Assembly: GCF_001874645.1 (NCBI RefSeq)
Contig: NZ_CP017886.1
Span: forward strand, 620,001-684,000
Length of the DNA: 64,000 nucleotides
Direction of reading: 5' to 3'
Origin: Pseudomonas frederiksbergensis
GTDB lineage: Bacteria > Pseudomonadota > Gammaproteobacteria > Pseudomonadales > Pseudomonadaceae
Each line of letters begins with the position of its first letter. Position 1 is the stretch's first letter. Below the pieces are notes generated by a model. It saw only the letters and a list, made by a program, of their open reading frames with translations, was not told the DNA's origin and ran no database searches. Below are positions 25,128-33,351 of the stretch, piece after piece. Both the position numbers and the translations under genes were made by a program.

Positions 25128-25361
25128 CTCCTGTAAATAGAGCTTCCACCTTTCGCGGCCAAACGAAAGAGGTGGCAGCTGTGCGAGGGTTGGCCGACCG
25201 GCCACAGGAGTACCGGCACACCCGAAGGTGTCCCGCGCACAGCCGCCATAACACGATATTTCAGACATAAAAAAAGCGTCTGCAACGGTGTTTGGGACGC
25301 TGATGCGCTCCTGAGTTCGACCGGCCAAGGTCATTCGCGGATTTTGCCGCGAACTCGAACT
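25128..25361 (-). promoter_or_regulatory. Structured leader A with anti-Shine-Dalgarno segment
   Basis: In transcript order: an outer stem AGTTCGA/TCGAACT (25355-25361 with 25314-25320) encloses a hairpin TTCGCGG-CAAAAT-CCGCGAA (25334-25353). Next is a terminator-like hairpin AGCGTC/GACGCT followed by T6 (25301-25269). Then a 12-bp stem (25236-25247 with 25174-25185) holds a UUCG-capped hairpin (25218-25231). The segment CTCCTGT (25204-25210) is exactly complementary to ACAGGAG (25128-25134), the ribosome site of the following gene. The same plan recurs at 40860-41104. Confidence 0.75.
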
Positions 25362-25477
25362 ATAGGAGCGACGTTGAGACGCGGCAACAGGGTACGTTGT
25401 CGGAAAGGTCTTGGAAAGTTGTGGGGGGATATTGAAGGTCGTGAGCCTAATGGCCGTCAGTTAAGTATTGACGGCCC

Positions 25478-25566
25478 GAAAAGATCGCAGCCTGCGGCAG
25501 CTCCTACGGATTTGCATACGGGTCCGACTGCTCGGCGTAGGAGCTGGCGCAGCCTGCGATCTTTTG
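25478..25566. repeat. REPIN, GTAGGAGCTGCCGCAGG type
   Basis: Two inverted REP units. The left reads AAAAGATCGCAGCCTGCGGC to CTCCTAC, and the right runs from GTAGGAG to GCGATCTTTT. This is the same family as 6756-6852. It lies between the leader A region and the diguanylate cyclase gene, just past its stop codon. Confidence 0.85.
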
Positions 25567-25638
25567 GCAATCCCGTATGCACCGAAAGTCTCCAGATTTC
25601 TCTGAACTGACGGGCATGAGTCGTGAGCCCCTTTAACC

Positions 25639-26712
25639 TCAAACCGCCCCCATCGCCACCCGCTGCACCAGCCCATCGGCATGGCAGATCACTCGATTGC
25701 GCCCGGTGGTCTTGGCCGCATACAGCGCCTCATCGGCATCGTTGAGCCAGTGTATGGCTTCGCTGTGCATCGGATTGAACGCGGCCAGGCCGATGCTCAG
25801 GCTGACTTTCAACGCCGGATTCTGCTCGTAACCCAGCCCCGAAAATCGATCGCGCAAGGCGTCCATCGCCTGGGCGGCGTGGGCCAGTGGCACGTCGGGC
25901 AGGATCACGCAGAATTCGTCACCGCCGTAACGCCCGGCCACGTCACTGGCACGCAGGCTTTGCTTGAGCATTTTGCTCAACTGACGCAACACACTATCGC
26001 CGGCCACATGGCCGTAGGTGTCGTTGATGGTTTTGAAGTGGTCGATGTCGATCAAGGCAATCGCCCCGCCCCCCTGCTGGCGCTGACAGCGGTGAAATTC
26101 GATGTCCAGCGCATCCTTCCAGCCGCCGTGATTCAACAGCCCGGTGAGGCTGTCGGTACGGCTCAGGGCCAGCAGTTCGCGTTTGTGTTTGCCCAGTGTG
26201 TGGGCCTGACGAAAGCAGATCCAGCCCAGCGCCAAGGGGTGCAGCGTCAGCAATGGCAAGCAGGCATACATCTGAACAGGGCTGGTTTGCGGGATGAACA
26301 CCGGAAAGAAGATCAGCAGCCCGATCCCCATACCCAACAACTGAGCCACGAAACCTGCGAGCAGAAAACGCGAGCCTCCGATGGCGACGTTGTTCATTGC
26401 CATCATCGACAACGTGGCGGTGCTGGGTAAGGGGTTGAACTGCATGGCAGCGACCCAGAACCCGCCCATGAACGAGTCGATCAGCAGGTTGCGGTGTTCG
26501 GCATGATAAGGCGTGTGCGAACGGCGCGCCCATTGATAGGCCAGGTGCGGCCAGATAAGGCCGTTGAACACCATCAGCGCCAACAGCCAACGGGGCGGAT
26601 TGAGTGGAATGATCGCCGCGCCCACACAGATCAGGCCCAAGGCCAACCCAAGGATTCGCGACGTGTAGAGCCTCCTGGCCAGTGAAAGTCCCTTTCCTCC
26701 GTTATGGTGCAT
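25639..26712 (-). CDS. Diguanylate cyclase with MASE2 membrane sensor
   Basis: A 357-residue c-di-GMP synthase. The N-terminal MASE2 domain (about 10-170) has several membrane helices (ILGLALGLICVGAAIIPL; FLLAGFVAQLLGMGIGLLIF), as in AdrA/DgcC. The GGDEF domain follows with the active-site motif GGDEF at 263-267. The inhibitory site RxxD (RASD, 254-257) is present, so product feedback is expected. It is preceded by DSLTGLLNHGG, the usual domain start. AdrA-like enzymes drive exopolysaccharide production and biofilm formation. The gene is divergent from glcD with a REPIN between. Confidence 0.93.
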   Translation of the reverse strand: MHHNGGKGLSLARRLYTSRILGLALGLICVGAAIIPLNPPRWLLALMVFNGLIWPHLAYQWARRSHTPYHAEHRNLLIDSFMGGFWVAAMQFNPLPSTATLSMMAMNNVAIGGSRFLLAGFVAQLLGMGIGLLIFFPVFIPQTSPVQMYACLPLLTLHPLALGWICFRQAHTLGKHKRELLALSRTDSLTGLLNHGGWKDALDIEFHRCQRQQGGGAIALIDIDHFKTINDTYGHVAGDSVLRQLSKMLKQSLRASDVAGRYGGDEFCVILPDVPLAHAAQAMDALRDRFSGLGYEQNPALKVSLSIGLAAFNPMHSEAIHWLNDADEALYAAKTTGRNRVICHADGLVQRVAMGAV

Positions 26713-26899
26713 AGGGGGCCAAAGCTCCTCTTTACGTCTGACCTGTAACAGCGAGTCACTCAGACAGGGGTGAGTGGAGTCTATCAGGGCGAAATCAAAT
26801 AGCCATCACCGCCCAGCAGCCCGAAATAGCGCTGTTGACAGGCTCTCTGTCGAAGCTTTGACTATAAATGACAAGGGACCTGAGCTTGAACACCCCCCC

Positions 26900-27029
26900 G
26901 TAGCAGCTGCCGAAGGCTGCGTTCGGCTGCGAAGCAGTCGTGAAATCAGGCACTGCGGTGTATCAGGTGAACTGTGGACACAGGTTTACGACTGCTTCGC
27001 AGCCGAACGCAGCCTTCGGCAGCTGCTAC
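26900..27029. repeat. REPIN with perfect 42-bp arms upstream of glcD
   Basis: The left arm 26900-26941 begins GTAGCAGCTGCCGAAGG. The right arm 26988-27029 is its exact reverse complement over all 42 bases, separated by 46 bases. The same repeat family, more diverged, is at 41759-41889 and 44955-45099. The right end is only 15 bases from the glcD start codon, so the glcDEF message would begin within or before this hairpin. Confidence 0.9.
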
Positions 27030-27044
27030 GAGACTTGTCATCTA

Positions 27045-28544
27045 ATGAACATCCTCTACGACGAACGCATCGATGGTGCCCTGCCCCCAGTCGACAAGGA
27101 TGCCTTGCTCAAAGCCTTGCGCGAGCAGGTGCCGGAGCTGGACATTCTCTACCGCGAAGAAGAGCTCAAACCCTACGAGTGCGACGGGCTCTCGGCGTAT
27201 CGAACCACGCCGATGCTGGTGCTGCTGCCGCGTGATCTTGAGCAGGTTCAAGCCGTGCTAAAACTTTGCCATGCTCATCAGGTGCCCGTCGTGGCGCGTG
27301 GCGCGGGCACCGGACTGTCCGGGGGCGCGTTGCCCTTGGAAAAAGGCGTACTGCTGGTGATGGCGCGCTTCAATCAGATCCTGCACATCGACCCCGCCGC
27401 CCGCACTGCGCGCGTTCAACCGGGGGTGCGCAACCTGGCGATTTCCCAGGCCGCCGCGCCGTTTGGCCTGTATTACGCGCCGGACCCGTCCTCGCAGATC
27501 GCCTGCTCGATTGGCGGCAATGTCGCGGAGAACGCGGGTGGCGTGCACTGCCTGAAATACGGTCTGACCGTACACAATGTGCTGAAACTGGAAGTACTGA
27601 CGATCGAAGGCGAACGCCTGACCTTGGGCTCGGACGCGCTGGACTCAGCGGGTCTCGACCTGCTGGCGCTGTTCACCGGCTCCGAAGGATTGCTGGGCAT
27701 CATTACCGAAGTCACGGTCAAACTGCTGCCCAAACCGCACGTGGCCAAGGTGCTGCTGGCGAGTTTCGATTCTGTGGAAAAAGCCGGACACGCCGTGGCG
27801 CAGATCATCGCCGCCGGGATCATCCCCGCGGGTCTGGAGATGATGGACAACCTGGCCCTGCGCGCCGCTGAAGACTTCGTTCACGCCGGTTACCCGGTGG
27901 ACGCCGAGGCGATTCTGCTGTGCGAACTCGATGGCGTCGAAGCCGATGTACGCGACGACTGCCTGCGAGTTCGCGCCGTGCTGGAACAGGCCGGCGCCAG
28001 TGACGTTCGCCAGGCGCGTGACGAGGCCGAACGGGTGAAGTTCTGGGCCGGACGCAAAGCAGCGTTCCCGGCAATCGGGCGGTTGTCGCCGGATTACTAC
28101 TGCATGGACGGCACCATCCCGCGACGCGAGTTGCCTCGCGTGCTCAAGGGTATTGCCGAATTGGCCAGTGAACACCACTTGCGAGTGGCCAACGTGTTTC
28201 ACGCCGGCGACGGCAACATGCACCCGCTGATCCTGTTCGACGCCAACCAACCCGGCGAGCTGGAGCGCACCGAAGCCCTCGGCGGCAAAATCCTCGAACT
28301 CTGCGTCAAGGTGGGCGGCAGCATCACTGGCGAGCACGGTGTTGGCCGCGAGAAAATCAATCAGATGTGCGCCCAGTTCAACAGCGACGAACTGACGGTG
28401 TTTCACGCAGTAAAAGCTGCGTTCGACGCCAAAGGCCTGCTCAATCCCGGCAAGAACATTCCCACCCTGCACCGTTGCGCCGAGTTCGGTGCCATGCATG
28501 TCCACGGCGGGCAACTGCCCTTCCCTGAACTGGAGCGTTTCTGA
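27045..28544 (+). CDS. glcD: Glycolate oxidase subunit GlcD
   Basis: A 499-residue FAD-linked oxidase. The PCMH-type FAD domain has VVARGAGTGLSGGALPLEKG and CSIGGNVAENAGGVHCLKYG, and the C-terminal half holds FHAGDGNMHPLILFD and GSITGEHGVGREK. With GlcE and GlcF it oxidises glycolate to glyoxylate. The ATG at 27045 is the family start (NILYDERIDGALP). No good ribosome site is seen between it and the REPIN that ends 15 bases upstream. The stop overlaps the GlcE start (TGATG). Confidence 0.93.
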   Translation: MNILYDERIDGALPPVDKDALLKALREQVPELDILYREEELKPYECDGLSAYRTTPMLVLLPRDLEQVQAVLKLCHAHQVPVVARGAGTGLSGGALPLEKGVLLVMARFNQILHIDPAARTARVQPGVRNLAISQAAAPFGLYYAPDPSSQIACSIGGNVAENAGGVHCLKYGLTVHNVLKLEVLTIEGERLTLGSDALDSAGLDLLALFTGSEGLLGIITEVTVKLLPKPHVAKVLLASFDSVEKAGHAVAQIIAAGIIPAGLEMMDNLALRAAEDFVHAGYPVDAEAILLCELDGVEADVRDDCLRVRAVLEQAGASDVRQARDEAERVKFWAGRKAAFPAIGRLSPDYYCMDGTIPRRELPRVLKGIAELASEHHLRVANVFHAGDGNMHPLILFDANQPGELERTEALGGKILELCVKVGGSITGEHGVGREKINQMCAQFNSDELTVFHAVKAAFDAKGLLNPGKNIPTLHRCAEFGAMHVHGGQLPFPELERF

Positions 28545-29602
28545 TGCGCACCGAACAGGACCGGGACGCCAGCACAGAGTTCCTGGAGCAGATCAACCGG
28601 GCCCGGGAGAACGCCACGCCGCTGCGCATTCAAGGCGCCAGCAGCAAAGCCTTCCTCGGCCGCGAAGTCGCTGGCGAAGTGCTCGACACCCGCGCCCATC
28701 GCGGCATCGTCAGCTATGACCCGACTGAACTGGTGATCACCGCACGCTGCGGTACACCGCTGAGGGAATTGTTGGCGGCGCTGGATGCCGCCGGGCAAAT
28801 GCTCCCCTATGAACCGCCCTCCTTCAGTGAAGACGCCACGGTCGGTGGCATGATCGCTTCTGGATTATCAGGTCCGCGTCGACCGTGGGCCGGCTCAGTG
28901 CGCGATTTCGTCCTCGGTACGCGACTGATGACTGGCAGCGGCAAACAGCTGCGTTTTGGCGGTGAGGTGATGAAAAACGTCGCCGGCTATGACCTTTCAC
29001 GGTTGTTGACCGGCAGCTTCGGTTGCCTCGGTGTGATCACCGAAGTCTCGCTCAAGGTCCTGCCCAAACCGCGCCAATGCTTGAGTATCAGCCTGGAACT
29101 CGACAGCGCCCGGGCCTTGAGCCAACTGGCCGAATGGGGCCAGCAACCGTTGCCCATCAGCGCAGCGTGCCATGACGGCCGGCAGTTGCACCTGCGTCTG
29201 GAGGGCGGCGAAGGTTCAGTCAGCGCTGCCCATCAACGACTCGGTGGCGAGCTGCTGGACTCGACCTATTGGGAGGCGTTGAATGAACAACAGCTGGCGT
29301 TTTTCGACCCCGGTCTGCCGTTGTGGCGTCTGTCACTGCCCAACAACCTCGGCCCATTGATGCTGCCCGGCGAACAGCTGATCGACTGGGCCGGCGCGCA
29401 ACGCTGGTTGAAGTCCGAGGCGCCGAACATCCAGTCGCTGGCCTTTGATCTGGGCGGCCATGCGACGTGCTACAGCCACGGTGTCAGCGACACCCCGTTC
29501 CAGCCGTTGGCGCCAGCGCTGCTGCGCTACCACCAACAGCTCAAGGTCCAACTCGACCCACAGGGGTTGTTCAACCCTGGCCGGATGTACGCGGAGTTCT
29601 GA
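28544..29602 (+). CDS. glcE: Glycolate oxidase subunit GlcE
   Basis: A 352-residue FAD-binding subunit of glycolate oxidase. The FAD domain carries IQGASSKAFLGREVAGEVLD, then PPSFSEDATVGGMIASGLSG and VMKNVAGYDLSRLLTGSFG, all hallmarks of GlcE. Its length is normal and the ends fit (LFNPGRMYAEF at the C-terminus). It overlaps GlcD by one base and precedes GlcF by 3 bases, so the three subunits are made from one message. Confidence 0.93.
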   Translation: MRTEQDRDASTEFLEQINRARENATPLRIQGASSKAFLGREVAGEVLDTRAHRGIVSYDPTELVITARCGTPLRELLAALDAAGQMLPYEPPSFSEDATVGGMIASGLSGPRRPWAGSVRDFVLGTRLMTGSGKQLRFGGEVMKNVAGYDLSRLLTGSFGCLGVITEVSLKVLPKPRQCLSISLELDSARALSQLAEWGQQPLPISAACHDGRQLHLRLEGGEGSVSAAHQRLGGELLDSTYWEALNEQQLAFFDPGLPLWRLSLPNNLGPLMLPGEQLIDWAGAQRWLKSEAPNIQSLAFDLGGHATCYSHGVSDTPFQPLAPALLRYHQQLKVQLDPQGLFNPGRMYAEF

Positions 29603-29605
29603 AGC

Positions 29606-30823
29606 ATGCAGACCACCCTCAGCGAACAGGCCAAACGCCTGCCCCGCGCGGCAGAAGCGGAAAGTATTCTGCGTACCTGCGTGCATTGCGGATTCTGCAA
29701 CGCCACCTGCCCGACCTATCAGTTGCTCGGCGATGAACTGGACGGCCCGCGTGGGCGCATCTACCTGATCAAGCAAGTGCTCGAGGGCCACCCCGCCACC
29801 GCCCAGACCCAATTGCACCTGGACCGCTGCCTGTCGTGCCGCGCCTGCGAAACCACCTGCCCGTCCGGGGTCGATTATCACAACCTGCTGGACATCGGCC
29901 GCGCCGTAGTCGATCAGGCCGTGCCGCGCTCAGCCGGCCAGCGCGTGTTGCGCCAAGGCTTGCGGGCGATGGCGCCGAATCCCGGACTGTTCAAGGCCTT
30001 GTTGCACATCGGTGCAACCTTCCGGCCGCTGATGCCGCGCGACCTCGAAGCCAAACTGCCGCACGATGTGCCGCCAGCGGGAGAATGGCCAACCTCGGTA
30101 CATTCGCGAAAAGTGCTGATGCTCGAAGGCTGTGTGCAGCCGGGTTTGTCGCCAAACACCAATACCGCAGCGGCGCGAGTGCTGGATCGACTCGGGATCA
30201 GCGTCAGCGCCGTTAGCCAGGTCGGATGCTGCGGGGCGCTGGACTATCACCTCGACGCCCAGGAACAGGGGCTCAATCGCGCACGCCAGAACATCGACGC
30301 CTGGTGGCCCGCGCTGGAAAACGGCGCCGAGGCCATCGTGCAAACCGCCAGTGGCTGCGGTGCGTTCATCAAGGATTACGGGCACTTGCTCAAGACCGAC
30401 CCCGCCTACGCGGCCAAGGCCGAACGGGTCAGCGAGATGAGCAAAGATCTGGTAGAAATCCTGCGCAACGAACCCTTGGAACGGCTGTGCGCTGCTACCG
30501 AACGACGAATCGCCTTCCACTGCCCGTGCACGTTGCAGCACGCGCTAAAACTCGGCGGTGCAGTCGAAGAACTACTGACCCGGTTGGGTTTCAACCTCAC
30601 GAGCGTGCCCGACAATCATCTGTGCTGCGGCTCGGCCGGGACTTACTCATTGACCCAACCGGTGCTCGCCCGGCAACTGCGTGACAATAAGCTCAACGCT
30701 CTGGAAAGCGGCCGACCGGAACTGATCGTCACCGCCAACATTGGTTGTCAGAGCCACCTCGCCAGCGCCGGACGGACGCGGGTCAGGCACTGGATCGAGC
30801 TGGTGGATCAGATTTTGCGCTGA
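29606..30823 (+). CDS. glcF: Glycolate oxidase iron-sulfur subunit GlcF
   Basis: A 405-residue subunit with two 4Fe-4S ferredoxin motifs, C25/C28/C31/C35 (CVHCGFCNATCPTYQ) and C75/C78/C81/C85 (CLSCRACETTCPSG). Two CCG domains follow (VGCCGALDYHL; HLCCGSAGTYSL). It passes electrons from the flavin subunits to the quinone pool at the inner membrane. It is the last glc gene here. Neither a GlcC regulator before the operon nor GlcG after it is present, unlike many glc operons. Confidence 0.93.
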   Translation: MQTTLSEQAKRLPRAAEAESILRTCVHCGFCNATCPTYQLLGDELDGPRGRIYLIKQVLEGHPATAQTQLHLDRCLSCRACETTCPSGVDYHNLLDIGRAVVDQAVPRSAGQRVLRQGLRAMAPNPGLFKALLHIGATFRPLMPRDLEAKLPHDVPPAGEWPTSVHSRKVLMLEGCVQPGLSPNTNTAAARVLDRLGISVSAVSQVGCCGALDYHLDAQEQGLNRARQNIDAWWPALENGAEAIVQTASGCGAFIKDYGHLLKTDPAYAAKAERVSEMSKDLVEILRNEPLERLCAATERRIAFHCPCTLQHALKLGGAVEELLTRLGFNLTSVPDNHLCCGSAGTYSLTQPVLARQLRDNKLNALESGRPELIVTANIGCQSHLASAGRTRVRHWIELVDQILR

Positions 30824-30933
30824 ACGCAGCAGTCATTTGCAGAATGAAGTTCAGAAGAAACTTCGTTTGTCAGCGTCGCCTGTGCCGAACAGAATCGGCC
30901 TACTCCACTGTCACTGCGCCGGGATTCGTGTTT

Positions 30934-32331
30934 ATGAGCAACCACAACGTCGTCAGCCCAGACCTGATCCGCCAACGCTTCTCGCGGGCAATGTCAGACA
31001 TGTACCGCGAAGAAGTGCCGCTGTACGGCGCCCTGATGGAACTGGTGGCGCAGACCAACGCCCAGGTGCTCGACAGCGATCCGGCGGTTGCCCGACAGTT
31101 GCGCAGCACAGGCGAAATCGAGCGCCTGGACCTGGAACGCCACGGTGCGATTCGCGTCGGCACCGCGCAAGAACTGGCGACCCTCTGCCGCTTGTTCGCG
31201 GTGATGGGCATGCAACCGGTCGGCTATTACGACCTGACACCGGCCGGGGTGCCGGTGCATTCCACGGCGTTCCGCGCCGTGCATGAAAGCTCATTGCAAG
31301 TCAGCCCGTTCCGGGTATTCACCTCGCTGCTGCGCCTGGAGCTGATCGAAAACCCTGAACTGCGTGCCTTTGCCGAATCGGTGCTGGCCAAGCGTTCGAT
31401 TTTCACCGCGCAGGCGCTGGCGCTGATCGAACAGTCCGAACAACACGGCGGACTCAACGAGCAGCAAGCCGAGGATTTCGTTGAACAGGCGCTGGAAACC
31501 TTCCGCTGGCACCACCGCGCCACCGTCACCGCCGCGCACTACCAGCAACTCAGCGCCCAGCATCGGTTGATCGCCGACGTGGTCGCGTTCAAAGGCCCGC
31601 ACATCAACCACCTGACACCACGCACGCTGGACATCGACATCGTGCAGGCAAAAATGCCCGAACACGGCATCACTCCCAAAGCGGTAATCGAAGGTCCACC
31701 GCGCCGCCAGTGCCCGATTCTGCTGCGCCAGACCAGTTTCAAGGCGCTGGATGAACCCATCGCCTTCACCGATCAGCAGCAGGCTCACGGCAGCCACAGC
31801 GCCCGCTTCGGTGAAATCGAACAACGCGGCGCCGCGCTGACCCCTGAAGGTCGTGCACTCTACGACCGCCTGCTCAACGCCGCCCGCGATGAGCTCAAGG
31901 ACTTCCCCAATGAAGCCAACGCGGCGCGTTACAACCGCCTGATGGAACAGCATTTCACAGCCTTCCCGGACAGCTACAGCGAAATGCGCGAACAAGGCCT
32001 GGCTTACTTTCGCTACTTCGTCACCGAAAAAGGCCTGGCGGCCGACAGTGACGAGCCGGGGGCAACATCGTTGCAAGGTTTGATCAACGCCGAGTACATC
32101 CGCGCCGTGCCGTTGGTCTATGAGGACTTTCTACCGGTCAGCGCAGCAGGGATCTTCCAGTCGAACCTCGGCGATACCGCACACACCCACTACGGCGAGC
32201 ATTCGAACCGGCAAGCGTTTGAACAAGCCCTGGGGCGGCCGACCATTGATGAACTGGCGCTGTACGCCGATACGCAGCGGCGCTCGATTGAGGAGTGCTC
32301 GACGGCACTCGGCCTGTCCATTCTCGGCTGA
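30934..32331 (+). CDS. hglS: 2-oxoadipate dioxygenase/decarboxylase (HglS, DUF1338/YdcJ)
   Basis: A 465-residue non-heme iron enzyme that converts 2-oxoadipate to D-2-hydroxyglutarate in lysine catabolism. Residues known from Pseudomonas putida HglS fall at identical positions: metal ligands H70, H226 and E294, plus R74 and Q266 around the substrate. In the sequence these are ERHGAIR, GPHINHLT, RFGEIEQRG and LLRQTSF. The ATG at 30934 gives that numbering; a longer frame from 30745 overlaps glcF. Its neighbours glcDEF are FAD oxidases related to D-2-hydroxyglutarate dehydrogenases, so a metabolic link is conceivable but unproven. Confidence 0.9.
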   Translation: MSNHNVVSPDLIRQRFSRAMSDMYREEVPLYGALMELVAQTNAQVLDSDPAVARQLRSTGEIERLDLERHGAIRVGTAQELATLCRLFAVMGMQPVGYYDLTPAGVPVHSTAFRAVHESSLQVSPFRVFTSLLRLELIENPELRAFAESVLAKRSIFTAQALALIEQSEQHGGLNEQQAEDFVEQALETFRWHHRATVTAAHYQQLSAQHRLIADVVAFKGPHINHLTPRTLDIDIVQAKMPEHGITPKAVIEGPPRRQCPILLRQTSFKALDEPIAFTDQQQAHGSHSARFGEIEQRGAALTPEGRALYDRLLNAARDELKDFPNEANAARYNRLMEQHFTAFPDSYSEMREQGLAYFRYFVTEKGLAADSDEPGATSLQGLINAEYIRAVPLVYEDFLPVSAAGIFQSNLGDTAHTHYGEHSNRQAFEQALGRPTIDELALYADTQRRSIEECSTALGLSILG

Positions 32332-32405
32332 CCTATCCACAGCAGCCATCAGAAAAAGCGGGCATGGCTTCCGGGCCGTCCCGCAGTAATGGCGCAATGC
32401 CTCTG

Positions 32406-32528
32406 TGCGCAAGAAGTTGCGCACTCACTTTCTGAAAAACACCCACCCATCCTGCTCCAGGCCACGCCACGCAAGGCCTGTAGCCAAGTGCGCAAAAAGT
32501 TGCGCAGTACTGCGCAACTTCTTGCGCA
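32406..32528. promoter_or_regulatory. Three phased copies of TGCGCAA-N4-TTGCGCA (activator sites)
   Basis: The 18-bp perfect dyad TGCGCAA-N4-TTGCGCA occurs at 32406-32423 (GAAG centre), 32489-32506 (AAAG) and 32511-32528 (CTTC, the reverse complement of the first). Copies two and three are 22 bp apart and copies one and two 83 bp apart, close to 2 and 8 helical turns. They lie about 90-210 bp upstream of a sigma-54 promoter before hcp, the normal position for enhancer sites of a bacterial enhancer-binding protein. Confidence 0.8.
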
Positions 32529-32614
32529 CTTTAGCGACTTTTCCTACAGACAAATAGGACAAGCTCGACGCTGACAATACACATCTCATTGATTTATATG
32601 CTAAATGTCCTACA

Positions 32615-32630
32615 TGGCACGATGTTTGAT
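32615..32630 (+). promoter_or_regulatory. Sigma-54 promoter of hcp
   Basis: TGGCACG-N4-TTGAT matches the RpoN consensus TGGCACG-N4-TTGCW at every position except A for C in the -12 box, with exact spacing. A start site near 32642 would leave a leader of about 58 bases before hcp. RpoN control of T6SS hcp genes is known in pseudomonads. Confidence 0.75.
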
Positions 32631-32699
32631 TTGTAGGAAGTACCCACCGGGCGATTTCGCCTCCCGGGCACCTTCATTTATTTAGCAAGGAGAGCATCC

Positions 32700-33218
32700 A
32701 TGGCTACACCCGCGTATATGTCCATCACTGGCACCAAACAAGGTCTGATCACTGCCGGTGCATTCACCGCTGATTCGGTTGGCAACACCTACCAGGAAGG
32801 TCACGAAGACCAGGTCATGGTTCAGGGTTTCCAACACGAAGTGATCATCCCGCGTGACCCGCAGTCCGGCCAACCCACCGGCCAGCGCGTTCACAAGCCA
32901 GTGAAAATCACCAAGGTGTTCGACAAGTCCTCGCCACTGCTGCTGGCGGCCCTGACTTCGGGCGAGCGCCTGACTTCGATCGAAATCAAGTGGTACCGCA
33001 CTTCGGCTGCCGGCACCCAGGAACACTACTTCACCACCAAGCTTGAAGACGCGATCATCGTCGACATCAAAGACTACATGCACAACTGCCAAGACCCGGC
33101 GAACTCGCACTTCACTCACCTGGAAGACGTAGAGTTCACCTACCGCAAAATCACCTGGACCCACGAAGTATCCGGTACTTCGGGTTCCGATGACTGGCGT
33201 TCCCCGGTCGCTGGCTAA
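32700..33218 (+). CDS. hcp: Type VI secretion tube protein Hcp
   Basis: A 172-residue Hcp that stacks as hexamers to form the inner tube of the T6SS. It begins TPAYMSITGTKQGLITAGAF and has the family's VQGFQHEVIIPRD and EDVEFTYRKITWTHEVSGTS C-terminus. It is full length, and CAAGGAG precedes the ATG. No T6SS sheath or baseplate genes are nearby, so this is an orphan hcp/vgrG island served by a core cluster elsewhere. A sigma-54 promoter with three upstream activator sites precedes it. Confidence 0.95.
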   Translation: MATPAYMSITGTKQGLITAGAFTADSVGNTYQEGHEDQVMVQGFQHEVIIPRDPQSGQPTGQRVHKPVKITKVFDKSSPLLLAALTSGERLTSIEIKWYRTSAAGTQEHYFTTKLEDAIIVDIKDYMHNCQDPANSHFTHLEDVEFTYRKITWTHEVSGTSGSDDWRSPVAG

Positions 33219-33237
33219 GTCTGGCCGACCGTTACAA

Positions 33238-33266
33238 AACATCGGCCAGCTCTGCTGGTCGATGTT
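33238..33266 (+). terminator. Hairpin between hcp and vgrG
   Basis: AACATCGGCCAG pairs with CTGGTCGATGTT (12 bp, one G-U pair) around a 5-base loop, followed by GTTTGCG. It is likely a partial terminator or mRNA stabiliser that favours high Hcp over VgrG. Confidence 0.65.
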
Positions 33267-33351
33267 GTTTGCGCCACCCAAGAATTCTTGCGTTCGTTGA
33301 TCGCCCGCTCGGGCATCGAGGGATGCTGCTGCACTGCACGAGGAGCAACGG

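Noticed and set aside
27645..28514. A 289-codon minus-strand open frame
   Set aside because: It is antisense to glcD, which has unambiguous family motifs. No ribosome site or similarity is seen.
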